Shown piece by piece: positions 9,155 through 19,065 of a stretch of 64,000 nucleotides of DNA. A program made the translations under genes and the position numbers. Location of the stretch: assembly GCA_031763025.1 (NCBI GenBank), contig JASSKH010000035.1, positions 594,320 through 658,319 on the forward strand, given 5' to 3'. The DNA is from Macrocystis pyrifera. Taxonomy: Eukaryota > Sar > Phaeophyceae > Laminariales > Laminariaceae. Every line of letters begins with the position of its first letter. The first letter of the stretch is position 1. The notes beneath the pieces are model-generated. The model saw only the letters and a list, made by a program, of their open reading frames with translations, made no database searches and had not been told where the DNA came from.

Positions 9155-10190
9155 CACGGCCAGGTAGATTATCTGATATACCAAATCACACCTATCGCTG
9201 TTTTTGATATCAGCATCGAACGGAAAAGCATTCCGGTTGCTAAATTTGTTTAGAATGTATGTATGTGTATGCTTTTATACGCCTGGGCAGACTGTGGACA
9301 GACAATTTCTGTCGTATAATATCAGTATGGTGACATGGCGTTGCATTGCTCACGGACGTCTGTCTGGCAGTATTTCGATATATGCATGTACTGTGCGAAG
9401 ACTCTCAGTATCTCGAGGTTCTGTACTGCGCATATTTTGCCTTTACCCCAAGTATTTCGTGTTTCGATACTATACTGCGGGTACATACTACCTGTATTCT
9501 CGGGGTTCGGGCGTGCTCACACTCTCATTACTCTCAGTATTTGGGCCTTCTCAGTACTCGCAATATTTTTGCGGCCAGTACTCCAATACTCTCAGTACTC
9601 AGACTACGCGATTTATTCTCGAGCATTTACCTTTGAAACCTTGATATTACCCTGAGCACCAAGAAACATTTATTTTGGGGGAACATGTATACGTATACTT
9701 CGAAGTATGGTACTACCAGTATGCATTTATTTATATGTGCTGTACCTTTTACTCAGCCGGTCACAAACTATTATGGCGCAACCTCGACCTCGCGCAACTT
9801 TTTTGTACTTAATACGAATTAGTCGCCGCGAGTCAGCTGGGTCAATATATCTCCACTTACTACCGGTACCCTCTTATATATTATTGTAGTAATGATCCCA
9901 CACTTATTCCGCGAACAGTATAATATAGTCTGTCCTCAAAAATATATTGTGTGTGTGTTCTTCACACTAAAATGATGGGTGGGTGCAGGTGATACACTTG
10001 TAAACAGGTGTGTGCAGGGATTTATACGAGTATTATTTCAAACCTTGTATACTGGTATATGATTTGCTGAACTCTACAAGTTGATGTGTGGATTGTGAAG
10101 GTAAGTTTAATAAATAAATTGTGCACATCGATCGGTACCTATTAAAATTATTAGTTATTATTGGTGTTAGGTCGTTTTATGTATGTGTGT
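9155..10190. other. No gene; CTCAGTA-rich stretch
   Basis: Between 9390 and 9610 the words CTCAGTA, TCTCAGTATTT and CAGTACTC recur irregularly. The rest is AT-rich with no coding signature. Confidence 0.45.
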
Positions 10191-10194
10191 TTTT

Positions 10195-10450
10195 CTAACC
10201 TAAATTTACCATGGTTTTCGTGTTTTGATCGGATTGTATCCCCGATACATCAACATCAAAGTAATCTCTGCAACCTTCCCGCTTCTCTCCTGCCCCCGTA
10301 GTAGAATGCCCGATGAAAATACTACAGTAAGTGATGACCATAATATTTTCCTTGACAAAAAGAGTGAGGCTATTTTGTTTTGCGACCAAAGCGTGCATAT
10401 GTGATCGGTTTCCAAAAAAGTAGGTATTGAACCCTGCGCACTCGGTAGTT
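10195..10450 (+). repeat. Dispersed repeat family R, copy 1
   Basis: It shares with 11990-12395 and 19675-20435 the ordered words TCGTGTTTTGATCGGAT, CGATACATCAA, CTTCCCG, GTAGTAGAATGC, CTTGACAAAA and GTGATCGGTTT. This copy lacks the segment that encodes nothing but contains CTGCTGCTCAGAGTCC in the other two. No open frame or terminal repeat was recognised. Confidence 0.65.
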
Positions 10451-10579
10451 GTTGATGACTATCATCATCGTAGTAATTACATTATTTTTGAGTAGTACTA
10501 GCAATAAGAGTGACCATGCTTGTTGCCACATACACACTCCGTTAATAAAAAACTCCGGTGTTGGCCAGGCAGTGCGATA

Positions 10580-10651
10580 CAGTGGGGTGCCCTCTATAGT
10601 GCGGGTATGTGCCAAGCGATTTCACCCGCACTATAGCGGGCACCCGCACTG
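10580..10651. mobile_element. 72-bp palindromic element with CAGTG ends and TA flanks
   Basis: The element starts CAGTGGGGTGCCCTCTATAG and ends with the near-complement CTATAGCGGGCACCCGCACTG; the arms are about 27 bp with one indel and one or two mismatches. TA lies immediately on both sides (10578-10579, 10652-10653). CAGT ends plus a TA duplication recall pogo/Tigger-type mariner relatives, so it may be a minimal MITE of such a family. It shares about 36 bases with the cluster at 11455-11610. The superfamily assignment is inference. Confidence 0.5.
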
Positions 10652-10653
10652 TA

Positions 10654-11450
10654 TGATTTCGGCCCTGAATAGTGCGGGAAGGCGCATTATTTACGATATC
10701 ACTAGGATAATGCACCGCATGGGGCATGTACAGCCAACAAGGCGGATGACGGTGGTACAGCGGTTGTGTACGCAACAAGGACAGAATATGATGTGGCGTT
10801 TCTAGTAGGATGCAGACGCTTGCGGTGATTCGTGGGTGAGACTAGAACACACGGCGCAGCGGTGAAACTACATATGTCCATCGTAGAACAGATTACAGCT
10901 TACACTTTTGATCCATGACATGTAACGCAGAAGTATGCTGAGTGGAAAGCTATGTCTCAGCCCGCGTTTTGCTCCAATCCAGTGTACGTTGATCCCCTTT
11001 GAATACTATTAAATCATTGAGTGGATAACATTTCCAAGCCAAGCGCTACATGTAGAAAATGGAGCACGTCCGCACACACAACCGAGAAACACCTTTGAAA
11101 AACAACGTTCAAAACCATTCAGAACTCCCCGACTATACCCTCCCACACACATGTGAAAAGCAAAGGGGGGAACACTCCAAAAAAGCAAAGAGGACATAAT
11201 ATTAAGCAAGGACCCTGCTTCTCAGTTTCTTCCACCAAACGTCTCTACACAAAATGCAACCACGTTTGTGTGGGGCTGGGCGGGGTGACGCACGAATAAA
11301 AAACAAAAAAACGGCATCACATGGCATCGTGTACGTCTCTCCTGTTCTCGTGGACTGTGTGGGTATGCTGCTGCTGTGATGCTGTAGGGGTAAGGTGTGT
11401 GTGTGTCGAGAATTTTTGTGGGTTTAGCGGCACTCAGAGGGGCGTGACGT
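10654..11450. other. No gene recognised
   Basis: No convincing open frame. One more GAATAGTGCGGGA word follows the palindrome at about 10667. Short CA/TG-rich tracts near 11390 are the only other pattern. Confidence 0.45.
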
Positions 11451-11454
11451 CAGA

Positions 11455-11610
11455 ACCCGCACTATAGAGGGTCTGAAGAGGGACCAAACCCGCATAATAG
11501 AGGGGTGCCCCGAATAGTGCGGCACCCGCACTGTAGAGGGGTCCAAGTTGAGCCAAGCGATTTTCACCCGCACTATAGCGGGCACCCGCACTATAGGGGG
11601 CACTCTACTG
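11455..11610. repeat. Cluster of CTATAGTGCGGGT palindromes
   Basis: Within 155 bases the words CCCGCACTATAG and CCCGCACTGTAG and their complements occur six times, in both orientations. The right end reads CACTCTACTG, so the minus strand starts CAGTAGAGTGCCCCCTATAG, like the ends of the 72-bp element at 10580. The expected TA is missing on the right (TC instead), so this may be a decayed terminus with subterminal repeats. Confidence 0.5.
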
Positions 11611-11689
11611 TCAAGAAAATACGTATATGGATGGCCAGCTCGTTGGAGATTTCGGTGATGGTACGCAAAATTGATTTTTCCCTGGAAAC

Positions 11690-11935
11690 AGAGCTGGGGA
11701 GAGAAGAGAAGAGCTTGCTCTACGACCACCCCGGATCTACTGTAGGTTGTATGACAGACACTTGAAAGAGTTGAAACAGTGAGGAAGAAGACCATGTACT
11801 CCTGCTGTATGTAGTACTCTTCGTGGGTATACACACGTACATACCTGGCACGTAAATTTGCCGAACTCGGGGAGACGAAAGGGAGACGAAATCAAGAAAA
11901 CACAATACCCGAGAAACACACAACACACTCTATAA
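11690..11935 (-). repeat. Dispersed repeat family S, inverted copy
   Basis: In reverse complement this matches 16795-17720: the ordered words are TATAGAGTGTGTTGTGTG, CTCGGGTATTGTG, CGTCTCCC, CGAGTTCGG, TACCCACGAAGAGTACTA and GAGTACATGGTCTTCTTCC, then the CTTTCAAGTGTCTGTC end. It lies directly beside family R, as family S does near R elsewhere. Confidence 0.6.
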
Positions 11936-11989
11936 AATAATAATTATTTTTCTATCAGCCTACTGCTGCTGCATGCACTAAATGTATGT

Positions 11990-12395
11990 ACGCAGGGGAG
12001 CTTTTTTATCCTCTGACGCCCGGGTATATACGGTAAAAGGCAGCTGAACACGCTTGCGACCAAATTCATTTTTCCAGTGTACACACAGTTTGAAATTTGT
12101 GAAATTTTAGTTGCCTGATATCGTGTTTTGATCGGATCGTATCCTCGATACATCAAAATCAATGCAATCTTTGCAAACTTCCCGATTTTCTCCTCCACCC
12201 GTAGTAGAATGCCCAATAAAGATGAGTGATGGCGATAATATTTTTCTTGACAAAACTAATAAGGCTATTGTGTTTGGCTGCGTTCTCTGCTGTAAATTTG
12301 AACAACTCTTACTGCTGCTCAGAGTCCGAAATCACGCGAACTTCACGACCAAAGCGGGAGTATGTGATCGGTTTACAAAAAAATAGGTCACAGCA
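11990..12395 (+). repeat. Dispersed repeat family R, copy 2
   Basis: The most complete uninterrupted R copy: GACGCCCGG, GGCAGCTGAACACGCTTG, AAATTCATTTTTCCAG, TTTTAGTTGCCTGAT, GTTTTGATCGGAT and the later shared words including CTGCGTTCTCTGCTGTAAA and CTGCTGCTCAGAGTCC. No coding capacity seen. Confidence 0.65.
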
Positions 12396-12467
12396 ATATA
12401 TATATATATATTAATAGCAATAATAGCAAAAAAGAGTGATGACGCTTGTTGCCACATACGTACTACT

Positions 12468-12799
12468 ACCCCGGTGGCTTGGTAGGTGGTCCGCGTGCCT
12501 GTCAAGATCAATTTCGTGGGTTGAAGTCTCACCGAGTGCATGCTCATAGGGACTTTTTCTTACATAAAAAAATTGATAAGCGGAAAGCGCGAGAGCGTGA
12601 GTTGGCTACATTCGATGAAAATCGACGAGCAGTGGGAATGCTGAACCCTATGCGCGACAAAAATAACGGCACGTACCGGGGGGGAGAAGGGACGACACCT
12701 GTGACCACGGCTTGTCCAGAAGATCGTCGAGGGTAAAACCTCCTACGAGTGGGCTGGGAAGTAAAAGTGATGGATAAAATATATATATATATATATATA
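12468..12799 (+). mobile_element. tRNA-derived SINE, full-length copy
   Basis: Plus-strand copy starting CCCCGGTGGCTTGGTAGGTG (A-box-like) with a B-box-like GGGTTGAAGTCTCACCG about 45 bases downstream, then the family body and the GGTAAAACCTCCTACGAGTG block. The tail has become an (AT)n tract at 12780-12799 that touches the start of element X copy 1. Confidence 0.85.
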
Positions 12800-12856
12800 C
12801 AAGGCTTTCCTTCGGAGTGGGTATTCCGTCGTTTCTTGTGCAAATACATTACATTC

Positions 12857-12930
12857 AGTTTGGTTGGCTTTGGGCTATGACGCCATTGTGCAATTGGGGT
12901 AGCCCAAAGCCAACCAAACTAAATGTATTT
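12857..12930. repeat. Inverted repeat in the X terminus
   Basis: AGTTTGGTTGGCTTTGGGCT at 12857 and its perfect complement about 25 bases further on make a strong hairpin. In copy 3 (45068-45252) the arms and the loop CGCCAATTGCAGTT have multiplied; copy 2 keeps only one arm. It may be a MITE lodged in X or part of its end. Confidence 0.75.
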
Positions 12931-13009
12931 TAGTAAGAAACGGTGAAGGATGTAATAATCGCGTTTATTTATGAATGTAATGTGAAACGTAAGATCGGGT
13001 GACGCAAGA

Positions 13010-13570
13010 GAATGACATTCGTCTAATAATAAGAATACCATCTTTCATCAGTGCGGGAGAGAGCGTGGAGTAGTGCATGGTATGTGGATGATTTACAACA
13101 TACAGGCAAGGTTTGGGACAGGAGGGAAAGCAGCAGTGCCGGCAACGACAACGGTAATGGAAATGTTGTATAGTTGCTAGGCGGCCGCGATTTCGATGTA
13201 GCCAGCATAGGAGTTTGGATGAGACATGATTAGTACATAGTCTTCCAGGCTGCTGTAGTAACGAGGCGGGAGGCCCAGAATGTGGATCTGTTCGCTGTTG
13301 AACCCGTTGGATATGTGTAGGAAGAAATAATCGTGATGTTGGGAAATGTGGCAAACAATTTGTTGCCTTTCGTTCGTCCTGGATGGCGACAATCTGCTTG
13401 GCGTATTGCTTCGGAATTCCGCGAAGCCGTAGAGCAGGCGAAATGGAAGGGAGTCTTCTTGCGCTTGATGATGATGTCTCCGTCTTTGATGGTGGAGTCC
13501 GTCAGGAGGCAGTTGTAGCATTTGCCACCGACCTGGTCGATGCGGGGGAGGGGGAAGAGGGGGGGGGGGG
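13010..13570 (-). pseudogene. OTU-like cysteine protease region of X, copy 1 (frameshifted)
   Basis: Minus-strand frames carry a CYNC pair followed by DGDIIIKRKKTPFHFAC, then in another frame RQQIV, HDYFFLHISNG, YYSSLEDYVLIMSHPNSYAG, YIEIAAA and, further on, a Y-H-P-H-T-M-H-Y motif. The order DYF, Y-x2-Y/M, G-x2-IE-x-A, then YH-(x)-HY resembles the second half of OTU-family deubiquitinating proteases, where the last His is catalytic. The DGNC motif with the catalytic Cys cannot be recognised, and at least one frame change is needed. Copies 2 and 3 preserve the same broken arrangement. OTU identity is an inference; confidence is moderate. Confidence 0.4.
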
Positions 13571-13619
13571 CAGAGTTCATTATTTGTACTGATCTACAGC
13601 GGCACAACAGCAGTACGTA

Positions 13620-15404
13620 ATCGCTTGCTATACGGCGGCAGCAGCAGCAGCAGAAGCAGCAAGGACGTGCGTAAAATGCGGCAGGAAAACGGCCAAAATA
13701 TTTTTTTTAACGTACCAAAACGACCATTTGGGTGCAAAAACGTCAAGAAAAACAGTAATCCGAATACATACGAACAATCAGTGGATATTGAGGCAGCATT
13801 AGCAGTAATAGCAGCAGCAGCAGTAGCAGCAACGGCTTCGAGCAGTGGTTGCGGCAGCATTAGCAACATTAGCAGAAGCAGAAGCAGCAATGGATCGCCG
13901 CAGCGTTGGCAGTAGTAGCAGTATAGCAACGATAAGAAAAAAAAGAAGAAAAAAAGTATATACCCTGGAATGCCGCGACCGAAAAAACTACGGAATTTCA
14001 TTGGCGAAACAAAAATATGTACACACAAATGACCAGCATGATGTACGGCAACAACGCAGCAGCAGCACCACAGCAGCAGCATAGCAGCGATATGAAAAGA
14101 ACGAAGCCCAGAACGAGAAAAGCAGTACGTACGCAAAATACAGCAGCAAAATGACCAAAATATTTTTTCCAGGTACCAAAATGACCATTTAGGTACAAAA
14201 ATGATCAAGAAAAACAATGATCCGAGTACATACGAACTTCAGTGAACATTGCGGCAGCATTAGCATTAGCAGCAGCAGCCGTAGAAGGAGCAACGGATCG
14301 CCGCAACGTTGGCTGCAGCAGCAGCAGCATAGCAACGATATGAAAAGAAGGAAGAAAAAACTATGTACCCTGGTTTGCCGCAATCGCAAAACGTACGGTA
14401 ATTATTGACGATACAGAAATATGTACACACACACGAGTGTAATACACACACAAATCACGTCCAGCATGATGTACGGCAACAACGCAGCAACACCACAAAA
14501 AAAACGTTGACGATACAGAAATATGTACACACGCACAAGTGTAACAGGCACACAAATCATGTCCAGCATGATGTGCACGGGAACAACGCAGCAGCGCCAC
14601 AAAACGACAAAACGACAAAGAAACACAATTATCCGAGTACATACGAACATTCAGTGAATATTGCGGCACCACTAGCAGCAGCAGCAGCACCAGCAGAAGC
14701 AGCAACGGATCGCCACAGCGTTGGCAGCAGCAGCAGCATAGCAACGATACGAATAGGAGGAAGAAAAAAAGTATGTACCCCGAGTCCGTCCGAAAAGTAC
14801 TTTTGGTACCTCACTATAGATAGACCCACCCCCGCATGCTGTACGGCAACAACGCAGCAGCAGCATAGCAACAATACGAAAAGCGCCATGATAAAATACG
14901 AGAAAAAGTAGTTTGTACGAAAAATGCAGGAGCAAAACCACCATTTTTTTTTTTTAACGTATAAAAAAAACATTTGGGTACAAAAACGGCCAACAAAAAC
15001 AATAATCCGCGTTGGCAACAGCAACATAGCAACGATATGAAAAGAAGGAAGAAAAAACTATGTACCCTGGTTTGCCGCAATCGCAAAACGTACGGAAATT
15101 CAGTGACGATACAGAAATATGTACACACACAAGTGCAGCATGATGTACGGCAACAACGCAGTAGCACCACAGCAGCAGCAAGCAGCAGCATAGCAACGAT
15201 AGGAAAAAAAATCAAGCCAAAAACGAGAAAAAGCAGTACGTACGCAAAATGCAGGAGCAAAACGACAAAAATATTTTTCACGTATCAAAAGAACCATTCG
15301 GGTACAAAAACGACCAATACAAACAATAATCCGAGTACATACGAACATTCAGTGGATATTGCGGCAGCATTAGCAGCAGAAGCTGCAACGAATCGCCGCA
15401 GCGT

Positions 15405-15445
<41 letters not shown>

Positions 15446-15650
15446 CAACGATATGAAAATATGGAAGAAGAAAAAAAAACATGATGTACCCTGGTATGCC
15501 GGCATCGCGAAACCAACGGAATTTTATTGACGATCCGAAAATATGTACACTTCCAGCATGATGCACGGCAACAACGCAGCAGCACTACAGCAGCAGCAAG
15601 TGCGCAGCAGCAGCAAGTGCACAGGAGCAGCAGGTGCACAGCAGCAGCAC
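13620..15650. repeat. CAG-rich tandem block of X, copy 1
   Basis: A higher-order tandem repeat: the anchors GCAAAATGCAGGAGCAAAAC (14922, 15244; variants at 13672 and 14135), AATCCGAGTACATACGAA, CGATACAGAAATATGTACAC and GATGTACGGCAACAACGCAG recur. The cleanest period is about 322 bp (14922 to 15244), with longer units of about 465 bp. CAGCAG runs sit at fixed places in each unit. Open frames here are by-products of the triplets on every frame. Confidence 0.8.
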
Positions 15651-15789
15651 TCATGGCGTAGCGCTGACAGCAGCAGCAGCAGCAGCAGCCGAAAACGAGC
15701 AAAGGGGGTACGTAGGGTCACCAAAACATGTATGTACACACAGAAATCGTGTGCACCGAAAATGCACCACAGTAATAGCAGCACTCACA

Positions 15790-15880
15790 TCGTTCGGTGC
15801 AGCGGTGACGGCGACAGCTGAATCCTCCGTTCCTTCGTTCACGTCCCGCAAACAGTTGTGCATGTGCGCGTTCGCGTGCA
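15790..15880 (-). CDS. Candidate second exon of the X gene
   Basis: On the minus strand the block encoding CLRDVNEGTEDSAVAVTAA ends at 15789 with ACGAT/GTGAGTGC, a good splice donor. The same block and donor are kept in copy 2 (ends at 44126). Retention of the donor in both copies supports a spliced transcript, though no acceptor was pinned down. Confidence 0.35.
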
Positions 15881-16048
15881 CTGTGTAAGAGGAGCCGACG
15901 CAACGCACGAAGGGGAAAGAACGAGCATGGATGAGTCCAAAAAATAATGAACGCTTTGAGGTAGGTTTGTATGCAAAAAGGCAGTGGAAAACCCCCAAAA
16001 AACGTGCCGGCAACAGACAGCATTCAACAATAGACCCAAGACACTCAC

Positions 16049-16430
16049 CACTGTCAGCAATCTCGAGGGAGTACGAGACAGTCCCTTCCTTGATCGGGCG
16101 AGCACAGAACTCGCAGTTGGTTGCCCAATACAGTACAGGATGATCCCGCCACCATCGCACACGAGACCCTCGCAGGTGGCGAAGGCCACGTTTTTGCCAC
16201 CAGGCGCGGAGTTCTTGAGCAAGTAAGTAAGTGCTGGTCCGTGCACAGGTCGCAAACAACAGCCGGCACCAGGTCGGTCTTTGTCGTTGCCGCTCTCTTG
16301 CCAGAGGGCGAGGACCACGCGCCTCTCGACGAGGGCGAGGTGAGCTTAGGGGGCGTGGGAGAAGGGAGAGGCGGGGGTTGCAGCACCAGCAGGTTCGCCA
16401 CCGACAGCAGCAAGCAGCTTGGCCGCCTAC
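16049..16430 (-). CDS. Cysteine-rich (zinc-ribbon-like) exon of X, copy 1
   Basis: The minus strand encodes a Pro/Ser-rich lead (PKLTSPSSRGAWSSPSGKRA), then VVCDLCTDQHL, a segment with C at FATC and C at the next LVC, and CEFCARPIKEGTVSYSLE, then ADSG at a GTGAGTGT splice donor (exon end 16049). Pairs of C-x2-C separated by about 40 residues suggest a zinc-binding fold. Copy 1 has a 12-base duplication (CTTACTTA) that breaks the frame after the first C-x2-C; copy 2 (44391-44800) is better there but has its own break. No family was recognised. A plus-strand frame over the same bases (16121-16630) is likely a shadow. Confidence 0.4.
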
Positions 16431-16671
16431 AGCTGCATCTAGATGCCGTTCGTCGAAGGCGAGACGCCTCTTCTAGGCGTTGTGCGAAGAGCTGTCTATT
16501 GGTTGCAGTTTGCGAAGAAGAAAGAAGAAAGGTTGTTTGGCTGTTTGGCTGTTCGGGTGTTTCAAAGAAGAAGGGCTGTTTGCGAAGAGCTGTCTATCAG
16601 TCGGTCTGTCTGCCAAGAGCTAGCAAGTGACAACGACCTCAAAAATCGTAATTATAGTTGTATTTATATAC

Positions 16672-16750
16672 CCGTCGAAATCCAGCACAACCCGTGTTCG
16701 TGCCGATTCTTCAATCATAGAGAGATACAAGTTCGGTGGTCACAAACTGC
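16672..16750 (-). mobile_element. LINE 3' tail fragment
   Basis: In reverse complement this matches the end of the LINE copies: GTGACCACCGAACTTGTATC, then ATTGAAGAATCGG, GGTTGTGCTGGAT and TCGACGGGTA (compare 9050-9125). It abuts the right end of X copy 1. Confidence 0.6.
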
Positions 16751-16789
16751 CTGGCCAACACCGGAGTTTTTTTTTCGTATGTACGTGGC

Positions 16790-17720
16790 AACAAGCGTCA
16801 TCACTCTCATGGCTATTGCTATTAATATAAAACACATACCATGTACTATTTTAATAGAGTGTTGTGTGATTCTCGGGTGCTCTGTTTTCTTCATTTCGTC
16901 TCCCCGAGTTCAGCAAATGTACGTAGCGGGTATAGTATGTATGTGTGTATACCCATGAAGAGTACTATTAATACATACAGCAGGAGTACACGGTCTTCTT
17001 CCTCAATGTTTCAATCCTTTCAAGTCTCTGTCTTATAACCTCTTGTCCTCCCTCCCCACTACTATGCTGTCGAGCATGCGGTCCTTTCTTTGATGCCTGC
17101 GTGTTGCTTTGGGAGAGTAATACATATTATTTTATTAGAGTGTATAGTGTGTATTCTGTGTTTCGCGGCTATTTGTGTTCTTGATTCCGTCTCCCCGGAA
17201 TCAGCAATTTTACGTACCAAGTATGTATGTATACCCATGAATAGCACTACATACAGCAGTAATAAGTATTAATAGTAGTAGTCGTGGTCTTCTTCCTCAC
17301 ACTATATAACTTCTGTTTCAACCCTTTCAAGCCTCTCTCTGTCTTATAACCTAGATCCGGGGTGGCCGCAGAGGAAGCTCTTCTCCCTCCTCACAATAAC
17401 GTTGTCAAGCGTCATCAATCACTCTCTCTCATGGCCATTGCTGTTAATATATAACATTGTTACCATCCAATATATATGTATTTTTAAAAGTATTTTCATA
17501 GATTGTTGTGTGATTCTCGGGTACTCTGTTTTCTTCATTTCGTCTCAGCAAATGTACGTACCGGGTATAATAGTATATATGTGTGTATATCCATGAAGAG
17601 TACTATTTATACATACAGCAGGAGTACACGGTCTTCTTCCTCAATGTTTCACCCCTTTCAAGCATCTCTCTGTCTTACAACCTAGATCCGGGGTCGGTCT
17701 TAGAGCAGGTTCTCCCCCCG
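16790..17720 (+). repeat. Family S, three tandem diverged copies
   Basis: Copies lie at about 16790-17060, 17100-17395 and 17405-17720. Each has the word order AGTGTTGTGTGATTCTCGGG, TTCTTCATTTCGTCTC, CAGCAAATGTACGTA, TACCCATGAA(G/T)AG(T/C)ACTA, ACATACAGCAG, GGTCTTCTTCCTC and CCTTTCAAG..TCTCTGTCTTA. A single inverted copy is at 11690-11935. No coding potential was seen, and TG..CA ends were not found. Confidence 0.6.
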
Positions 17721-18377
17721 CCTTCCCGCTGGTGTGAAGTTTGAACACCTCGGATAACACTTAACGTTTTATGTTAATGTTAGGCGTCAGCGAAAAAAAA
17801 AAAAAGAATATTACGTTACTACGATAACTACTTTCTGGATTTTGTGATAACATCATGTCATGGCGTTAGTGTGTTAAGATATTGGCGGGCGATCGCGTAA
17901 CATTTAGAGTGTTACCTTGACCTCGTACTGACCACAGTATATGTCACGGTGTTACGGTATGCAGCCCATAGCGAGTAACACTACGTTAGCGTGTTGGCGG
18001 AATTCCTGGTGGCTATCGTAACACACGTTGAAGGGATAACTTACATAATCACCTAAACGTTAACATTCTGTTACCGTGTTAGCGGCATCAGCCCGTAGCG
18101 AGTAACTTTACGTCAGTGTGCCAGCGGGATTCTTCGTGCTACCGCCGTGGCACCCTTTCGACGGCCAACGTACACGGCCAAATAAACGCGTACATAACAC
18201 TATGTTAGTGTGTTAGTGAAATTCCTAGGGGCTCCACAAAAAATGATGCGTTTTTAGGGGGGATCCCTCCAAAATATCCCCTGTTCCGGGGTTATGAAAT
18301 ATATAGTTTTTTTTTATTACGGGCAAGCTATGCTATCCTCACGCCCCGGCGATATGTTGTAGGTATCCCCTACTGGG

Positions 18378-18677
18378 ATGTCGGCGAAGTTGGATAACAC
18401 GGCTACGCTAAGTTACTCCCACACGCCCGCTTCACCACTAACACAGTTAACACATGTTAGATCTCGGGAAGATCCAAAGGGTAACGTAGTAAGATTGCGT
18501 CAGAACGACTTCGGCCCCAACGGTGACTCAGTAACCCGGGTTGGTGTTTATGGTAACACGGTAACGGAATGTTACCATCATCAGATCTTCACTGACGGTA
18601 ACACCGTAACACAATGTTACAGAGACTTCCGCATTAAGGCTAACATCCTAACACAATGTTACGTATGGGCCGGCTAA
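18378..18677 (+). other. Open frame generated by the palindrome island
   Basis: A 99-codon frame with internal repeats NTVTECY, NTVTQCY and NILTQCY. These are simply translations of the GTAACA..TGTTAC repeats, so the frame is probably not a gene, although three in-frame repeats of similar length are notable. Confidence 0.35.
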
Positions 18678-18956
18678 GACTGACTGTAACGTATCTAACG
18701 TACGTGAAAAGTGTTACGTTATCTGATCCTGAGGCAATCAGATGGGGGGTCCAGATAACGCAGTGTTAGTAGTGCTGGCCATTGCGTTATGCCACGTTAG
18801 TGTGTTATCTGTAACACGATGTGATGTGTTAGTAGTGCTGGCGAACATGGTAACGTTATGTTAGGGTGTTACGTACAACACTCCTCCTAAGGGTAACATA
18901 ATGTTAGTGTGTTACGTCTAACGCTGTGTCGACAATAACAATATCTTATCGTGTTA

Positions 18957-19065
18957 TTGCGGGGGGGCATAGATAGTAGTTAGGACCAAATTTTGTTAGT
19001 ATAAATATAGAAATAGAAGGGTGTTTGTGTGTACCGTAAGTCCTATTAACTATGGTCCCCCTTTA
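18957..19065. mobile_element. MITE, TTACGGGGG family, copy 2 (decayed)
   Basis: The element starts TTGCGGGGGGGCATAG and ends GTCCTATTAACTATGG followed by TCCCCC, with the family's central GACCAAATTTTGTTAGTA. Terminal repeats are mutated and the TA flank is no longer clear. It interrupts the TAAC/GTTA island, so the island is older than this insertion. Confidence 0.7.

Larger units (their letters stand above)
12798..16666 (-). mobile_element. Composite element X, copy 1
   Basis: A 3.9-kb unit whose two ends are defined by comparison with the other copies: the left end starts TACAAGGCTTTCCTTCGGAG and the right end reads TAATTATAGTTGTA. The ends share only TACAA as an inverted repeat. Read on the minus strand, its order is a cysteine-rich exon (16430-16049) and a second exon-like block, a long CTG-rich tandem region, an OTU-like region (13570-13010) and a terminal hairpin. 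The right end abuts a LINE tail, the left end a SINE. OTU-type proteases are known passengers or components of several transposon groups, including some Helitron relatives, but no transposase, Rep/helicase or reverse transcriptase was found, so the class is open. Confidence 0.6.

Noticed and set aside
13594..14217. A 207-codon minus-strand frame rich in Leu/Cys/Phe, resembling a membrane protein
   Set aside because: Hydrophobicity comes from CTG and TTT words of the tandem block; the same happens in every unit and in copy 2.
16121..16630. A 169-codon plus-strand frame across the X cysteine-rich exon
   Set aside because: The opposite strand has the ordered cysteine pairs and conserved GTGAGT donors; the plus-strand frame has neither and is not kept open in the same way in copy 2.
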